In this document: positions 1-7,135 of the stretch, piece after piece
Position numbering within the stretch: position 1 is the stretch's first letter
How the letters are laid out: every line of letters starts with the position of its first letter
From: Acidiferrobacter sp.
GTDB lineage: Bacteria; Pseudomonadota; Gammaproteobacteria; Acidiferrobacterales; Acidiferrobacteraceae
DNA length: 11,540 bases
NCBI GenBank assembly: GCA_027335965.1
Contig: DAHWGZ010000042.1
Location: 1 to 11,540, forward strand
Reading direction: 5' to 3'
Translations under genes and position numbers: made by a program
Notes under the pieces: generated by a model
Told to the model about the DNA's origin: nothing
What the model saw: only the letters and a program-made list of their open reading frames with translations
Database searches by the model: none

Positions 1-2
1 CG

Positions 3-776
3 GTCCTTGAGGGCTTCGTGGGCTGTCTCGTCGAGCGCGTGGGCGGGTATGACACCGATCTCCTTGGGACATTCACGCGCGATATTCCGCGCGCCGGCAC
101 CCAGCTCGAGGCCGCCCGCCACAAGGCGCGCATCGGTATGGAGCTCTCGGGGCTGCCCGTCGGCCTTGCCAGCGAAGGGTCCTTCACCCGCGATCCGTTC
201 GCGGGGATGTTTCCCTGGAATGTCGAATTTTTGGTATTTCTGGACGACTTGTTGGGGCTTGAGGTGGTCGGCATGGCGCAGGGGCGGGCCAACAGCGCCC
301 AGGTCTTGGCGGCGGGCTGGGAGGACGCCGAGCGGTTCGCGCATGCGGTCCGCTTTCCCGAACATTATCTGGTCCTAAGGCCCGACGGCGACGATGATCC
401 CCGCATCCGCAAGGGGATCGCCGATTGGTCGGGGCTCAAGACCGCCTATGAGGAGGCCGCCGCGCGCTCGTCGAGCGGGCGGGTGTTCGTGGAGGTGGAT
501 CTGCGTGCCTACGCCAATCCCACGCGCCTCATCAATATCCGGCTCGCCGCGGTCGACCTCGGCCGGCGCTTGGCATCGTTGTGCCCCGTTTGCCGCACGC
601 CAGGATTCTGGGTGGTGGAGGTGATCGCCGGGCTCCCCTGCCAGGCATGCGGGGCGCCGACGCGCGAGGCGCGCGCCGAGGTCCGTGGTTGCGTGAAGTG
701 CGGACATCGGGTGACGCATGACCGCGAGGATCTCGCGCAGGCCGACCCGGCCCGTTGCGATATCTGTAATCCCTAG
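3..776 (+). CDS. DUF6671-type zinc-ribbon protein, 5'-truncated
   Basis: The reading frame is open from the left edge, so the true start lies outside the window; the GTG at 18 is only an internal codon. About 257 residues are visible. The N-terminal part contains GTFTRDIPRAGTQLEAARHK, then LASEGSF and, further on, FPEHYLVLRP, a pattern I recognise from memory as the DUF6671 family, whose function is unknown. The C-terminal third holds four Cys pairs: CPVC (582-593), CQAC (639-650), CVKC (690-701) and CDIC (756-767). These are enough for two zinc sites, probably a pair of zinc ribbons. I see no signal peptide or membrane segment in the visible part, so it is probably cytosolic. It ends with TAG 66 nt before pyrC and is probably co-transcribed with it. 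The assignment is by recalled motifs, not a profile search. No reaction can be proposed. Confidence 0.72.
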   Translation, partial: VLEGFVGCLVERVGGYDTDLLGTFTRDIPRAGTQLEAARHKARIGMELSGLPVGLASEGSFTRDPFAGMFPWNVEFLVFLDDLLGLEVVGMAQGRANSAQVLAAGWEDAERFAHAVRFPEHYLVLRPDGDDDPRIRKGIADWSGLKTAYEEAAARSSSGRVFVEVDLRAYANPTRLINIRLAAVDLGRRLASLCPVCRTPGFWVVEVIAGLPCQACGAPTREARAEVRGCVKCGHRVTHDREDLAQADPARCDICNP

Positions 777-842
777 CGCGCCGCCCATGGACACCGCAAG
801 CCTCAAGGCCGTGAGTCCCGCCGCGTCCCGCGCGAGCGTCCG

Positions 843-1946
843 GTGAGCGACAATTTTGGCAATGGCGGGCGCCGCCGTCCGCGGGTCGCTGGCGCGAAGG
901 CGCAGGCGCCGGCGGCATCCCTCAGCCTCATCCGCCCCGACGACTGGCATGTCCACCTGCGCGATGGGGCGATACTGGCCACGGCGGTGCCGGACACCGC
1001 GCGGCGCTTCGCGCGCGCCATCGTCATGCCCAATCTCGATCCCCCGGTGCGCACCGCAGACGAGGCCTTGGCCTATCGCGCGCGCATCCTCTCGGCATTG
1101 CCCGCGGGCGCGCGCTTCGAGCCCCTCATGACGCTGTATCTCACCGAGGAGACGCGGCCCGAGGAGATCGTGCGGGCGCGCGCAACGGGCCTCGTGCACG
1201 CCGTCAAGTACTATCCGGCCGGCGCCACCACCCATGCCGCGCGCGGCGTGCGGGATCTTGCGCGCTGTTATCCGGTGTTGGCGGCCATGGAGCGTCATGA
1301 TGTCCCGCTGCTCCTGCATGGCGAGGTCACGGACCCCGCGGTGGACGTCTTCGATCGGGAGGCGGTGTTCCTCGAGCGCCACTTGTCGCCGCTCATGCGC
1401 GCGTTCCCGGGCCTGCGCATGGTTTTGGAGCACATCACGACCAGCGCCTCGGTCGAATTCGTGAGCGCCGCCCCGCAAACGCTGGCCGCCACCGTGACCG
1501 CCCACCATCTGCTGCTCGACCGCAATGCGCTGTTCGCGGGCGGGCTGCGGCCGCATCACTACTGTCTGCCCCTTTTGAAGCGCGCCCACCATCGCGCGGC
1601 GCTGGTGGCCGCCGCGACCAGCGGCAATCCCAAGTTCTTTCTCGGGACCGACAGCGCGCCGCACCCCAGGCACGCCAAGGAGTCGTCCTGCGGGTGCGCC
1701 GGGATCTATACCGCGCATGCCGCGCTCGAGCTCTATGCCGAGGTCTTCGAGGAGACCCATGCGCTCGACCGCCTGGAGGGATTCGCGAGCTGCCATGGCC
1801 CGGACTTCTACCGGCTGCCGCGCAATGAAGATCGCGTCACGCTCGTCAAGACGCCTTGGCGTGTCCCGCCCACCATGGCCGCCGGCATGGACGTGCTCGT
1901 GCCCTTGCGCGCCGGAGAGGACATCGCATGGCAGCTTAGCGGTTGA
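843..1946 (+). CDS. pyrC: Dihydroorotase, class II (PyrC)
   Basis: Catalyses the reversible cyclisation of N-carbamoyl-L-aspartate to dihydroorotate, the third step of de novo pyrimidine synthesis, in the cytosol. The protein is 367 aa; E. coli PyrC is about 348. The amidohydrolase metal site is complete: HVHLRD gives His36 and His38, [10 protein letters not shown] gives Lys122 (the carbamylated bridging lysine of the family), LLLHGEV gives His159, LEHITT gives His197, and LGTDSAPH gives the catalytic Asp270. These match His16, His18, Lys102, His139, His177 and Asp250 of the E. coli enzyme. The extra length is an Arg/Gly/Ala-rich N-terminal stretch of about 27 residues before the conserved core. 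The GTG at 843 is the only usable start: no ATG, GTG or TTG lies in frame between the upstream stop at 774-776 and the core. No clear Shine-Dalgarno sequence precedes it. It lies 62 nt upstream of ilvD. Confidence 0.96.
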   Translation: MSDNFGNGGRRRPRVAGAKAQAPAASLSLIRPDDWHVHLRDGAILATAVPDTARRFARAIVMPNLDPPVRTADEALAYRARILSALPAGARFEPLMTLYLTEETRPEEIVRARATGLVHAVKYYPAGATTHAARGVRDLARCYPVLAAMERHDVPLLLHGEVTDPAVDVFDREAVFLERHLSPLMRAFPGLRMVLEHITTSASVEFVSAAPQTLAATVTAHHLLLDRNALFAGGLRPHHYCLPLLKRAHHRAALVAAATSGNPKFFLGTDSAPHPRHAKESSCGCAGIYTAHAALELYAEVFEETHALDRLEGFASCHGPDFYRLPRNEDRVTLVKTPWRVPPTMAAGMDVLVPLRAGEDIAWQLSG

Positions 1947-1953
1947 TCCGCCA

Positions 1954-1974
1954 CCGCGGCGGCGCGGGCCGCGG
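1954..1974 (+). other. GC-rich stem-loop between pyrC and ilvD
   Basis: CCGCGGC (1954-1960) pairs perfectly with GCCGCGG (1968-1974) around a 7-nt loop. It lies 7 nt after the pyrC stop and 22 nt before the ilvD ribosome-binding site. No T-run follows, so it is not a classical intrinsic terminator. It could damp read-through, protect an mRNA end, or be a chance product of GC-rich DNA. Confidence 0.35.
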
Positions 1975-1996
1975 CACCGATCCTGACCTTCATTCC

Positions 1997-2002
1997 GAGG
2001 AG
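1997..2002 (+). promoter_or_regulatory. Ribosome-binding site of ilvD
   Basis: GAGGAG ends 6 nt before the ATG at 2009. This decides the ilvD start in favour of 2009 over an in-frame TTG at 1943, which overlaps the pyrC stop and has no comparable site. Confidence 0.8.
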
Positions 2003-2008
2003 AATCTC

Positions 2009-3688
2009 ATGTCCGACAATCACAAGAGCCGGGTGGTGACGACCGGCGTGGAGCGCGCCCCCAACCGCGCCCTGTTGCGCGCCACCGGGTTCGGTGACGG
2101 CGATTTCGCAAAGCCGATCGTGGGCGTGGCCAACTCCCATAGCACCATCACGCCCTGCAACATGGGCATCGGGCCCCTGGCCGCGCGCGCCGAGGCGGCC
2201 CTGGCCGCCGCCGGGGCCATGCCCCAGGTGTTTGGCACCATCACCATCTCGGATGGCATTTCCATGGGCACCGAGGGCATGAAGTACTCCCTGGTGTCGC
2301 GCGAGGTGATCGCCGATTCGATAGAGACCGTGTGCGCCGGCCAGAGCCTGGATGGCGTGCTGGCCTTCGGCGGCTGCGACAAGAACATGCCGGGCGCCAT
2401 GATCGCCATCGCGCGCCTCGATATCCCGGCGGTGTTCGTCTATGGGGGCACGATCAAGCCCGGCCACCACGACGGGCGCGATCTGACCATCGTGAGCGTG
2501 TTCGAGGCGGTCGGCGCGCGCATCGCCGGCACCATCGATGACCAGGAGCTGCACGAGATCGAGCGCAAGGCGTGCCCCGGGGCGGGCTCGTGCGGCGGCA
2601 TGTACACCGCCAATACCATGGCGGCGATCTTCGAGGCCATGGGCATGAGCCTGCCCTACTCGGCGACCATGACCGCCGAGGATGGCGAAAAGGCCGACAG
2701 CACCGCGCTCTCGGCCGCGGTGCTGGTCGAGGCCATAAAGGCGCGGCGGCGATCCCGCGAGATCCTGACGCGCAAGGCCTTCGAGAACGGGCTTGCGGTG
2801 CTCATGGCGCTGGGTGGCTCCACCAACGCCGTCATCCATATGCCGGCCATCGCGCACGCCGCCGGCGTTACGCTGACCCTCGAGGATTTCGACGCCTTCA
2901 GCCGCCGCGTGCCGGTGCTGTGCGACCTGAAGCCGTCCGGCCGTTACGTCGCCACCGATCTGCACCGCGCCGGCGGGGTGCCGCAAGTGATGAAGATGCT
3001 GCTCGCGCATGGTCTCCTGCATGGCGATGCGCTGACCGTGACCGGGCAGACGATCGCCGAGGTCCTGCGGGATGTGCCCGAGTGCCCGCGGGCCGACCAG
3101 GACGTGATCCGGCCGTGGGCGCGGCCGGTCTATGCGCATGGCCATCTCGCCATCCTCAGGGGCAATTTGGCCGAGGAGGGGGCGCTGGCCAAGACCAGCG
3201 GCGTCAAGGTCCCGAGGATTAGCGGCCCGGCGCGCGTGTTCGATTCCGAGGAGGCCTGCATGGCCGCCATCCTGGAGCGACGCATAGCATCGGGTGATGT
3301 GGTCGTGATCCGCTACGAGGGGCCGCGCGGCGGGCCGGGGATGCGCGAAATGCTTTCGCCGACCGCCGCGCTCGTGGGACAAGGGCTCGGCGACCTCGTG
3401 GGGCTCGTGACCGATGGGCGTTTCTCCGGCGGCACCTATGGTATGGTGGTGGGCCATGTGGCGCCGGAGGCCGCGGTCGGCGGTACGATCGCGCTGGTGG
3501 CCGATGGCGATACGGTGATCATCGACGCCGAGCGGCGCATCTTGCGGCTCGATGTGCCAGACGAGGAGCTCGCGCGCCGCCGCGCCCAGTGGGTGCCCCC
3601 CGCGCCGCGCTACACGCGCGGGACCTTGGCCAAATACGCGCGCCTCGTCTCGTCGGCGAGTCGTGGCGCGGTGACGGATGGAGCATGA
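2009..3688 (+). CDS. ilvD: Dihydroxy-acid dehydratase (IlvD)
   Basis: Dehydrates 2,3-dihydroxy-isovalerate and 2,3-dihydroxy-3-methylvalerate to the 2-oxo acids that lead to valine, leucine, isoleucine and pantothenate. The protein is 559 aa. The three Fe-S cluster cysteines are present: Cys50 in [10 protein letters not shown], Cys123 in GGCDKNMPG and Cys195 in [12 protein letters not shown]. The C-terminal domain carries [15 protein letters not shown], a family signature. At about 560 aa it resembles the shorter enzymes (plant, mycobacterial) reported to carry a [2Fe-2S] cluster rather than the longer E. coli type with [4Fe-4S]; this assignment is inference from length. The start is set by the GAGGAG at 1997-2002. 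Its stop overlaps the bioA start (ATGA, 3685-3688), which suggests translational coupling. No other ilv gene is in the window. Confidence 0.97.
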   Translation: MSDNHKSRVVTTGVERAPNRALLRATGFGDGDFAKPIVGVANSHSTITPCNMGIGPLAARAEAALAAAGAMPQVFGTITISDGISMGTEGMKYSLVSREVIADSIETVCAGQSLDGVLAFGGCDKNMPGAMIAIARLDIPAVFVYGGTIKPGHHDGRDLTIVSVFEAVGARIAGTIDDQELHEIERKACPGAGSCGGMYTANTMAAIFEAMGMSLPYSATMTAEDGEKADSTALSAAVLVEAIKARRRSREILTRKAFENGLAVLMALGGSTNAVIHMPAIAHAAGVTLTLEDFDAFSRRVPVLCDLKPSGRYVATDLHRAGGVPQVMKMLLAHGLLHGDALTVTGQTIAEVLRDVPECPRADQDVIRPWARPVYAHGHLAILRGNLAEEGALAKTSGVKVPRISGPARVFDSEEACMAAILERRIASGDVVVIRYEGPRGGPGMREMLSPTAALVGQGLGDLVGLVTDGRFSGGTYGMVVGHVAPEAAVGGTIALVADGDTVIIDAERRILRLDVPDEELARRRAQWVPPAPRYTRGTLAKYARLVSSASRGAVTDGA

Positions 3689-5058
3689 GCAGGACGGGTC
3701 CGACCTTCGAGACAGGATCGCGGGCGTGTGCCGCGGACGGCCGGCCGGCCGGGACGGGTGCCGAGGGCGGCGGTCCCGGGGGCCGCGACTGGGCGCGCGC
3801 CGTGGCCTTCGACCACGCCCATCTGTGGCACCCGTACGCGCCCATGGGCGCGCCGGTCTGGCCGGTGGCGGCGGCCGATGGCGTGCGCCTCACGCTCGCC
3901 GATGGCCGACGGCTGATCGATGGCATGAGCTCGTGGTGGGCGGCGATCCATGGCTACAACCACCCGGTCTTGAACCATGCCGTGAGCGAGCAGTTGGGGC
4001 GCATGGCGCATGTGATGTTCGGCGGGCTCACGCACGGCCCGGCGATCGATCTCGGGCGGCGGCTCGTGGACCTGAGCCCATCGCCGCTCGAGAAGGTCTT
4101 TCTGTGCGACTCGGGGTCGGTGGCCGTGGAGGTCGCCATCAAGATGGCGATCCAGTATTGGCGGGGCCGCGGGCAACCGGGCAAGCATCGCCTGCTCACC
4201 GTGCGCGGCGGTTACCACGGCGACACCTTCGCCGCCATGTCGGCCTGTGATCCCGTCACCGGCATGCATCAGCTGTTTGCCGGGCTCCTCCCCAGGCAGC
4301 TCTTCGCGCCCCGGCCCGCGTGCCGGTTCGATGAGCCCTGGGAGCCGTCGGCCATCGCCGAATTCGCCGATTTGATCAGGGCGCACGCAGACGAGCTGGC
4401 GGCGGTCATCCTGGAGCCGATCGCGCAAGGCGCCGGGGGGATGTGGTTTTACCATCCGCAATACCTGCGCGAGGTACGTGCCTTGTGCGACGCCCATGGC
4501 GTGCTGCTCATCGCAGACGAGATCGCCACGGGCTTCGGCCGTACCGGCCGGCTGCTGGCCTGCGATCACGCGCGCGTGACGCCGGACATCCTGTGTCTCG
4601 GCAAGGCCTTGACCGGGGGCTATATGACCCTCGCCGCGACCTTGACGACCGCCGACATCGCCGCCGTGATCGGGCAAGGCGAGGCCGGCGCCCTCATGCA
4701 TGGACCCACGTTCATGGCAAACCCCCTGGCGTGCGCGGCGGCGGTGGCCAGCATCGACCTTTTGATGAGCGGCGACTGGCAGGCCCGCGTCGACGGCATC
4801 GCCCGCCAGTTGGCTTGCGAGCTCGAGCCCTGCCGCGGCCTGGACGCGGTCAGCGACGTCCGGGTGCTGGGCGCGATCGGGGTCGTGGAGACGCGCGCGG
4901 CCGTGGATTCGTCGGCGCTCACCGCGCGGTTCGTGGACGCCGGCGTGTGGCTGCGTCCGTTCAACCGGCTTGTCTATGTGATGCCACCCTACATCATGGA
5001 GCCCGACGATCTGTCGGTGTTGACCGCGGCGATCACGCGCGTGGTGGCGGACATCTGA
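3685..5058 (+). CDS. bioA: Adenosylmethionine-8-amino-7-oxononanoate aminotransferase (BioA)
   Basis: PLP-dependent class III aminotransferase that transfers the amino group of S-adenosylmethionine to KAPA, giving 7,8-diaminopelargonic acid in biotin synthesis. The protein is 457 aa; E. coli BioA is 429. BioA-specific features are LWHPYAPMG near the N-terminus, [13 protein letters not shown] (Trp84, Trp85) and GGYHGDTF (Tyr177), which correspond to substrate-site residues of E. coli Bio[12 protein letters not shown] supplies Asp278, which contacts the PLP ring nitrogen, and [10 protein letters not shown] supplies the Schiff-base Lys307. The ATG at 3685 overlaps the ilvD stop and follows GGATGGAG. 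It gives a Gly/Ala-rich N-terminal extension of about 40 residues. A GTG at 3802 would start right at the conserved part and cannot be excluded. bioD follows after 53 nt and performs the next step. Confidence 0.96.
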   Translation: MSRTGPTFETGSRACAADGRPAGTGAEGGGPGGRDWARAVAFDHAHLWHPYAPMGAPVWPVAAADGVRLTLADGRRLIDGMSSWWAAIHGYNHPVLNHAVSEQLGRMAHVMFGGLTHGPAIDLGRRLVDLSPSPLEKVFLCDSGSVAVEVAIKMAIQYWRGRGQPGKHRLLTVRGGYHGDTFAAMSACDPVTGMHQLFAGLLPRQLFAPRPACRFDEPWEPSAIAEFADLIRAHADELAAVILEPIAQGAGGMWFYHPQYLREVRALCDAHGVLLIADEIATGFGRTGRLLACDHARVTPDILCLGKALTGGYMTLAATLTTADIAAVIGQGEAGALMHGPTFMANPLACAAAVASIDLLMSGDWQARVDGIARQLACELEPCRGLDAVSDVRVLGAIGVVETRAAVDSSALTARFVDAGVWLRPFNRLVYVMPPYIMEPDDLSVLTAAITRVVADI

Positions 5059-5096
5059 GGCCAGCTCGGCGGCCGCCGGGGATCATGGATTATTGC

Positions 5097-5107
5097 GAGG
5101 AAGGGGG
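5097..5107 (+). promoter_or_regulatory. Ribosome-binding site of bioD
   Basis: The purine-rich GAGGAAGGGGG lies just before the ATG at 5112. It favours that start over the in-frame ATG at 5085, which would place this site inside the gene and add nine residues ahead of the P-loop strand. The bioA-bioD gap also contains a perfect 12-nt palindrome, CGGCGGCCGCCG (5067-5078), of unknown meaning. Confidence 0.7.
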
Positions 5108-5111
5108 TGCG

Positions 5112-5813
5112 ATGCGGGGGGTATTCATTACCGGGAGCGACACGGGCGTCGGCAAGACCGCGGTCGGGGCCGCCTTGGCCTGGCGGCTGTCCTGCGCGGG
5201 GCTTGTGGTGCGGCCGCGCAAACCCGTGGAGTCAGGCTGCGTCGCCGGCGAGGGTGGCGCCCATTCCGGCGATCGCGAGACCTATCACGCGGCGGTCGAC
5301 GGGCGGGAGCCGCTCGCGCGCATTGGCCATTACCGGTTTCGCGCGCCGCTCTCGCCGGAGCGCGCCGCGGCCTTGGAGGGCCGCGCGTTGTGCTTGGACG
5401 AGCTGGTCGCGGCGTGCCGCGAAGGGGTCGACGCCGAGGATTTTCTGTTGGTGGAGGGTGCCGGCGGTTTCTATTCGCCGCTCACGGCCGATGCCCTGAA
5501 TGCCGATCTGGCCGTGGCCCTCGGCCTTCCGGTGCTGGTCGTGAGCGCCGACCGGCTCGGCGCGATCCATCAAACGCTGTTGACGGTCGAGGCCGTCGTC
5601 CGTCATGGCCTGACGCTGGCCGGGATCGTGTTGAACGAGACGGCGCCGGCCGCGGATCCGGAGATGGACAATGGCGCCGATGTCGCCCATTGGCTCGGGC
5701 GCGATCCGCTACTCATCCGTCACCACGATGGCGCGGACGGCAGCCCGGCGTGGCGCGCCATCGCCCCGTTCGTGACGGATATCGCCACCACGCTTGCGGG
5801 GCCCCGCGCATGA
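5112..5813 (+). CDS. bioD: ATP-dependent dethiobiotin synthetase (BioD)
   Basis: Carboxylates and cyclises 7,8-diaminopelargonic acid, with CO2 and ATP, to dethiobiotin, the penultimate step of biotin synthesis. The protein is 233 aa; E. coli BioD is about 225. The N-terminal P-loop GSDTGVGKT contains Lys15 and Thr16. RKPVESGC gives Lys37 and Ser41, at the same positions as the substrate-site residues of E. coli BioD. RFRAPLSPERAA and VEGAGGFYSPL (Glu115 and the following glycine loop) are further family motifs, followed by DRLGAIHQTLLTVEA and GIVLNE. It acts directly after bioA. Its TGA overlaps the ATG of the next gene (ATGA, 5810-5813), so the tRNA-modification gene is probably translated from the same message. 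The other biotin genes (bioB, bioF, bioC, bioH) are not in the window. Confidence 0.96.
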   Translation: MRGVFITGSDTGVGKTAVGAALAWRLSCAGLVVRPRKPVESGCVAGEGGAHSGDRETYHAAVDGREPLARIGHYRFRAPLSPERAAALEGRALCLDELVAACREGVDAEDFLLVEGAGGFYSPLTADALNADLAVALGLPVLVVSADRLGAIHQTLLTVEAVVRHGLTLAGIVLNETAPAADPEMDNGADVAHWLGRDPLLIRHHDGADGSPAWRAIAPFVTDIATTLAGPRA

Positions 5814-6850
5814 ATATCGATGGGCCGGGCGACGCGTCCGGCGGGCGGCGGCAGGTCCCGGAATCGGCGATCGCGCGCGCCGCCGAGATCCTCGACCGCG
5901 GCGGGCTGGTCGCGTTTCCGACCGAGACCGTCTATGGCCTGGGCGCGGACGCGCACACCGCGGCGGCGGTGGCGGGCGCGTTCGCGGCCAAGGGTCGGCC
6001 GGCCGATCATCCCCTGATCGTCCATATCCATGACGCCGATCAGATGCGCCGCTATGCGCGCGACATCCCGCCGGTCGCCTGGCGGCTCGCCGAGCATTTC
6101 TGGCCAGGACCCCTGACGCTCATTCTGCCCCGTGGCCCCGGCGTGCCCGATGCCGTCACCGGCGGCCAGGACACGATCGGCCTGCGGGTCCCGGGGCATC
6201 CCGTGGCGCTGGCGCTGCTCAAGGCCTTCGGCCGCGGGGTGGCCGCGCCCTCGGCCAATCCCTTTGGCGGCGTGAGCCCGACCACCGCCGCGCATGTCGC
6301 CGATGGCCTCGGGCACGCGGTGGAGGCGATCCTGGACGGCGGGGCCTGCGCGGTCGGTCTCGAGTCCACCATTCTCGATCTCAGCGGGCCCGAGCCGCGC
6401 ATACTGCGCCCGGGCGCGGTGAGCCCCCGGGCGCTGGCCGCGATCATCGGTCGCGCGCCGGCCTTTGCCGCGGTCGGCGGCCCGCGCGCCCCCGGACGTC
6501 TCCCTTCTCATTACGCCCCCGCGACCCCCCTGCGGCTCGTCACCGACCCCGATCGGGAGTGGCGCCATGGGCCCCGACCGCTGGCGGTGCTGGCCCTGCG
6601 TCCCCCGGCCCGGGGGGCGGTGCGGTGCCGTTGGCTGGTGATGCCGCGCGCGGCCGGCGCCTATGCCCACGCGCTCTATGCGCGCCTGCGCGCCGTCGAC
6701 CGCTGGGGCTGCCGCCTGGTCCTGGTCGAGCGGCCACCCGCCACCGAGGCGTGGGAGGCGGTGCGCGATCGCCTGGAGCGCGCCGCCCGCGGCACCGCCG
6801 TGCCGGAGGCGGTGGGGCGCAAGGAGCACGAGGGGGCGCGCCCGCGATAG
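5810..6850 (+). CDS. tsaC: L-threonylcarbamoyladenylate synthase, long Sua5-type
   Basis: Makes threonylcarbamoyl-AMP from threonine, bicarbonate and ATP, the first step of the universal t6A37 modification of ANN-decoding tRNAs. The protein is 346 aa with two parts. Residues 1 to about 225 form the YrdC/TsaC catalytic domain: FPTETVYGLGADA, KGRPADHPLIVHI (Lys61, Arg63), PSANPFGGVSPT (Ser148, Asn150) and LESTILDL. SHYAP (233-237) marks the linker to a C-terminal Sua5 domain (about 240-346), which the short E. coli TsaC lacks. It therefore resembles archaeal/yeast Sua5 and Bacillus YwlC in layout and could equally be named sua5. The start overlaps the bioD stop. Two in-frame stretches rich in Arg and Pro near the C-terminus reflect the GC content. 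It is the last gene of the compact run; a 281-nt gap follows. Confidence 0.93.
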   Translation: MNIDGPGDASGGRRQVPESAIARAAEILDRGGLVAFPTETVYGLGADAHTAAAVAGAFAAKGRPADHPLIVHIHDADQMRRYARDIPPVAWRLAEHFWPGPLTLILPRGPGVPDAVTGGQDTIGLRVPGHPVALALLKAFGRGVAAPSANPFGGVSPTTAAHVADGLGHAVEAILDGGACAVGLESTILDLSGPEPRILRPGAVSPRALAAIIGRAPAFAAVGGPRAPGRLPSHYAPATPLRLVTDPDREWRHGPRPLAVLALRPPARGAVRCRWLVMPRAAGAYAHALYARLRAVDRWGCRLVLVERPPATEAWEAVRDRLERAARGTAVPEAVGRKEHEGARPR

Positions 6851-6868
6851 TCCGCCACCGCCTTCGGG

Positions 6869-6882
6869 GCCCGAGTTCGGGC
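6869..6882 (+). other. Small hairpin after tsaC
   Basis: GCCCG (6869-6873) and CGGGC (6878-6882) can pair around AGTT, 19 nt after the tsaC stop. No T-tract follows, so termination here is possible but not shown. It is the only dyad I noted between the operon and the next candidate promoter. Confidence 0.25.
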
Positions 6883-6940
6883 GCGTCATGCCCGCGTCGG
6901 CGGCGGCGGGGTCCGTGGCCTCCCGATGGCGCCCGCGACT

Positions 6941-6969
6941 GTGCCATCCGGCCGGAAAACCGGTATCGT
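6941..6969 (+). promoter_or_regulatory. Candidate sigma70-type promoter for the SNF2 gene
   Basis: GTGCCA (6941-6946) and TATCGT (6964-6969) each match the -35 and -10 consensus at four of six positions, with an ideal 17-nt spacer. This stretch is locally A-richer than its surroundings. Transcription would start near 6976 and give a leader of roughly 155 nt before the ATG at 7132. Identified by eye only. Confidence 0.4.
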
Positions 6970-7000
6970 GCGCGTGTCGCATGGCGAGGAGATGGACGGC

Positions 7001-7135
7001 ATGCGCCGGACGCGGGCCATGATCGCGCGCGCCCGGCGGTGCCGCCACGCCCGGAAGGATGGGCCGAGAACGCGCCGAATGTCCGGCGTCGCCCCTTGCG
7101 ACCGAAGCCGGGGAATGCTCGCGAGGAACCCATGA
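7001..7135 (+). CDS. Doubtful 44-aa upstream ORF in the SNF2 leader
   Basis: An ATG at 7001 is preceded by GAGGAG (6986-6991) at 9-nt spacing and opens a frame of 44 codons. Its TGA (7133-7135) overlaps the ATG of the downstream gene. The arrangement of promoter, Shine-Dalgarno, short ORF and ATGA overlap would fit a translationally coupled leader peptide. Against it, the peptide is extremely Arg-rich with no recognisable motif, and it uses AGA, AGG, CGA and GGA codons that the neighbouring genes mostly avoid. It is as likely a by-product of GC-rich DNA. No function is proposed. Confidence 0.15.
   Translation: MRRTRAMIARARRCRHARKDGPRTRRMSGVAPCDRSRGMLARNP
7121..7128 (+). promoter_or_regulatory. 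Ribosome-binding site of the SNF2 gene
   Basis: GCGAGGAA ends 3 nt before the ATG at 7132. The next in-frame ATG (7189) has its nearest purine-rich site about 17 nt upstream, which is too far, so 7132 is preferred. The frame is also open far upstream of 7132, but only over sequence covered by tsaC and the leader. Confidence 0.65.

Noticed and set aside
375..1796. Long minus-strand open frame of 473 codons opposite the DUF6671-type gene and pyrC
   Set aside because: It is the antisense of well-supported genes, with no recognisable domain and an Arg/Gly/His-rich composition typical of antisense frames in GC-rich DNA.
1943..2008. Upstream TTG start for ilvD at 1943
   Set aside because: It would add 22 unconserved residues and include the hairpin. 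The ATG at 2009 has a near-ideal ribosome-binding site.
1808..3457. Minus-strand open frame of 549 codons opposite pyrC and ilvD
   Set aside because: It lies opposite the ilvD frame, which has all its cluster cysteines. The translation is His/Gly/Arg-rich without motifs.
3610..4701. Minus-strand open frame of 363 codons opposite bioA
   Set aside because: It is antisense to a clear aminotransferase and shows no family features.
5067..5078. 12-nt perfect palindrome CGGCGGCCGCCG in the bioA-bioD gap as an operator
   Set aside because: It is made only of C and G in GC-rich DNA and does not resemble a BirA or BioR site as I know them. Chance is an adequate explanation.
6559..7131. Upstream extension of the SNF2 frame into tsaC
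   Set aside because: The open frame over tsaC is a shadow; the ribosome-binding site and conserved N-terminal region support the start at 7132.
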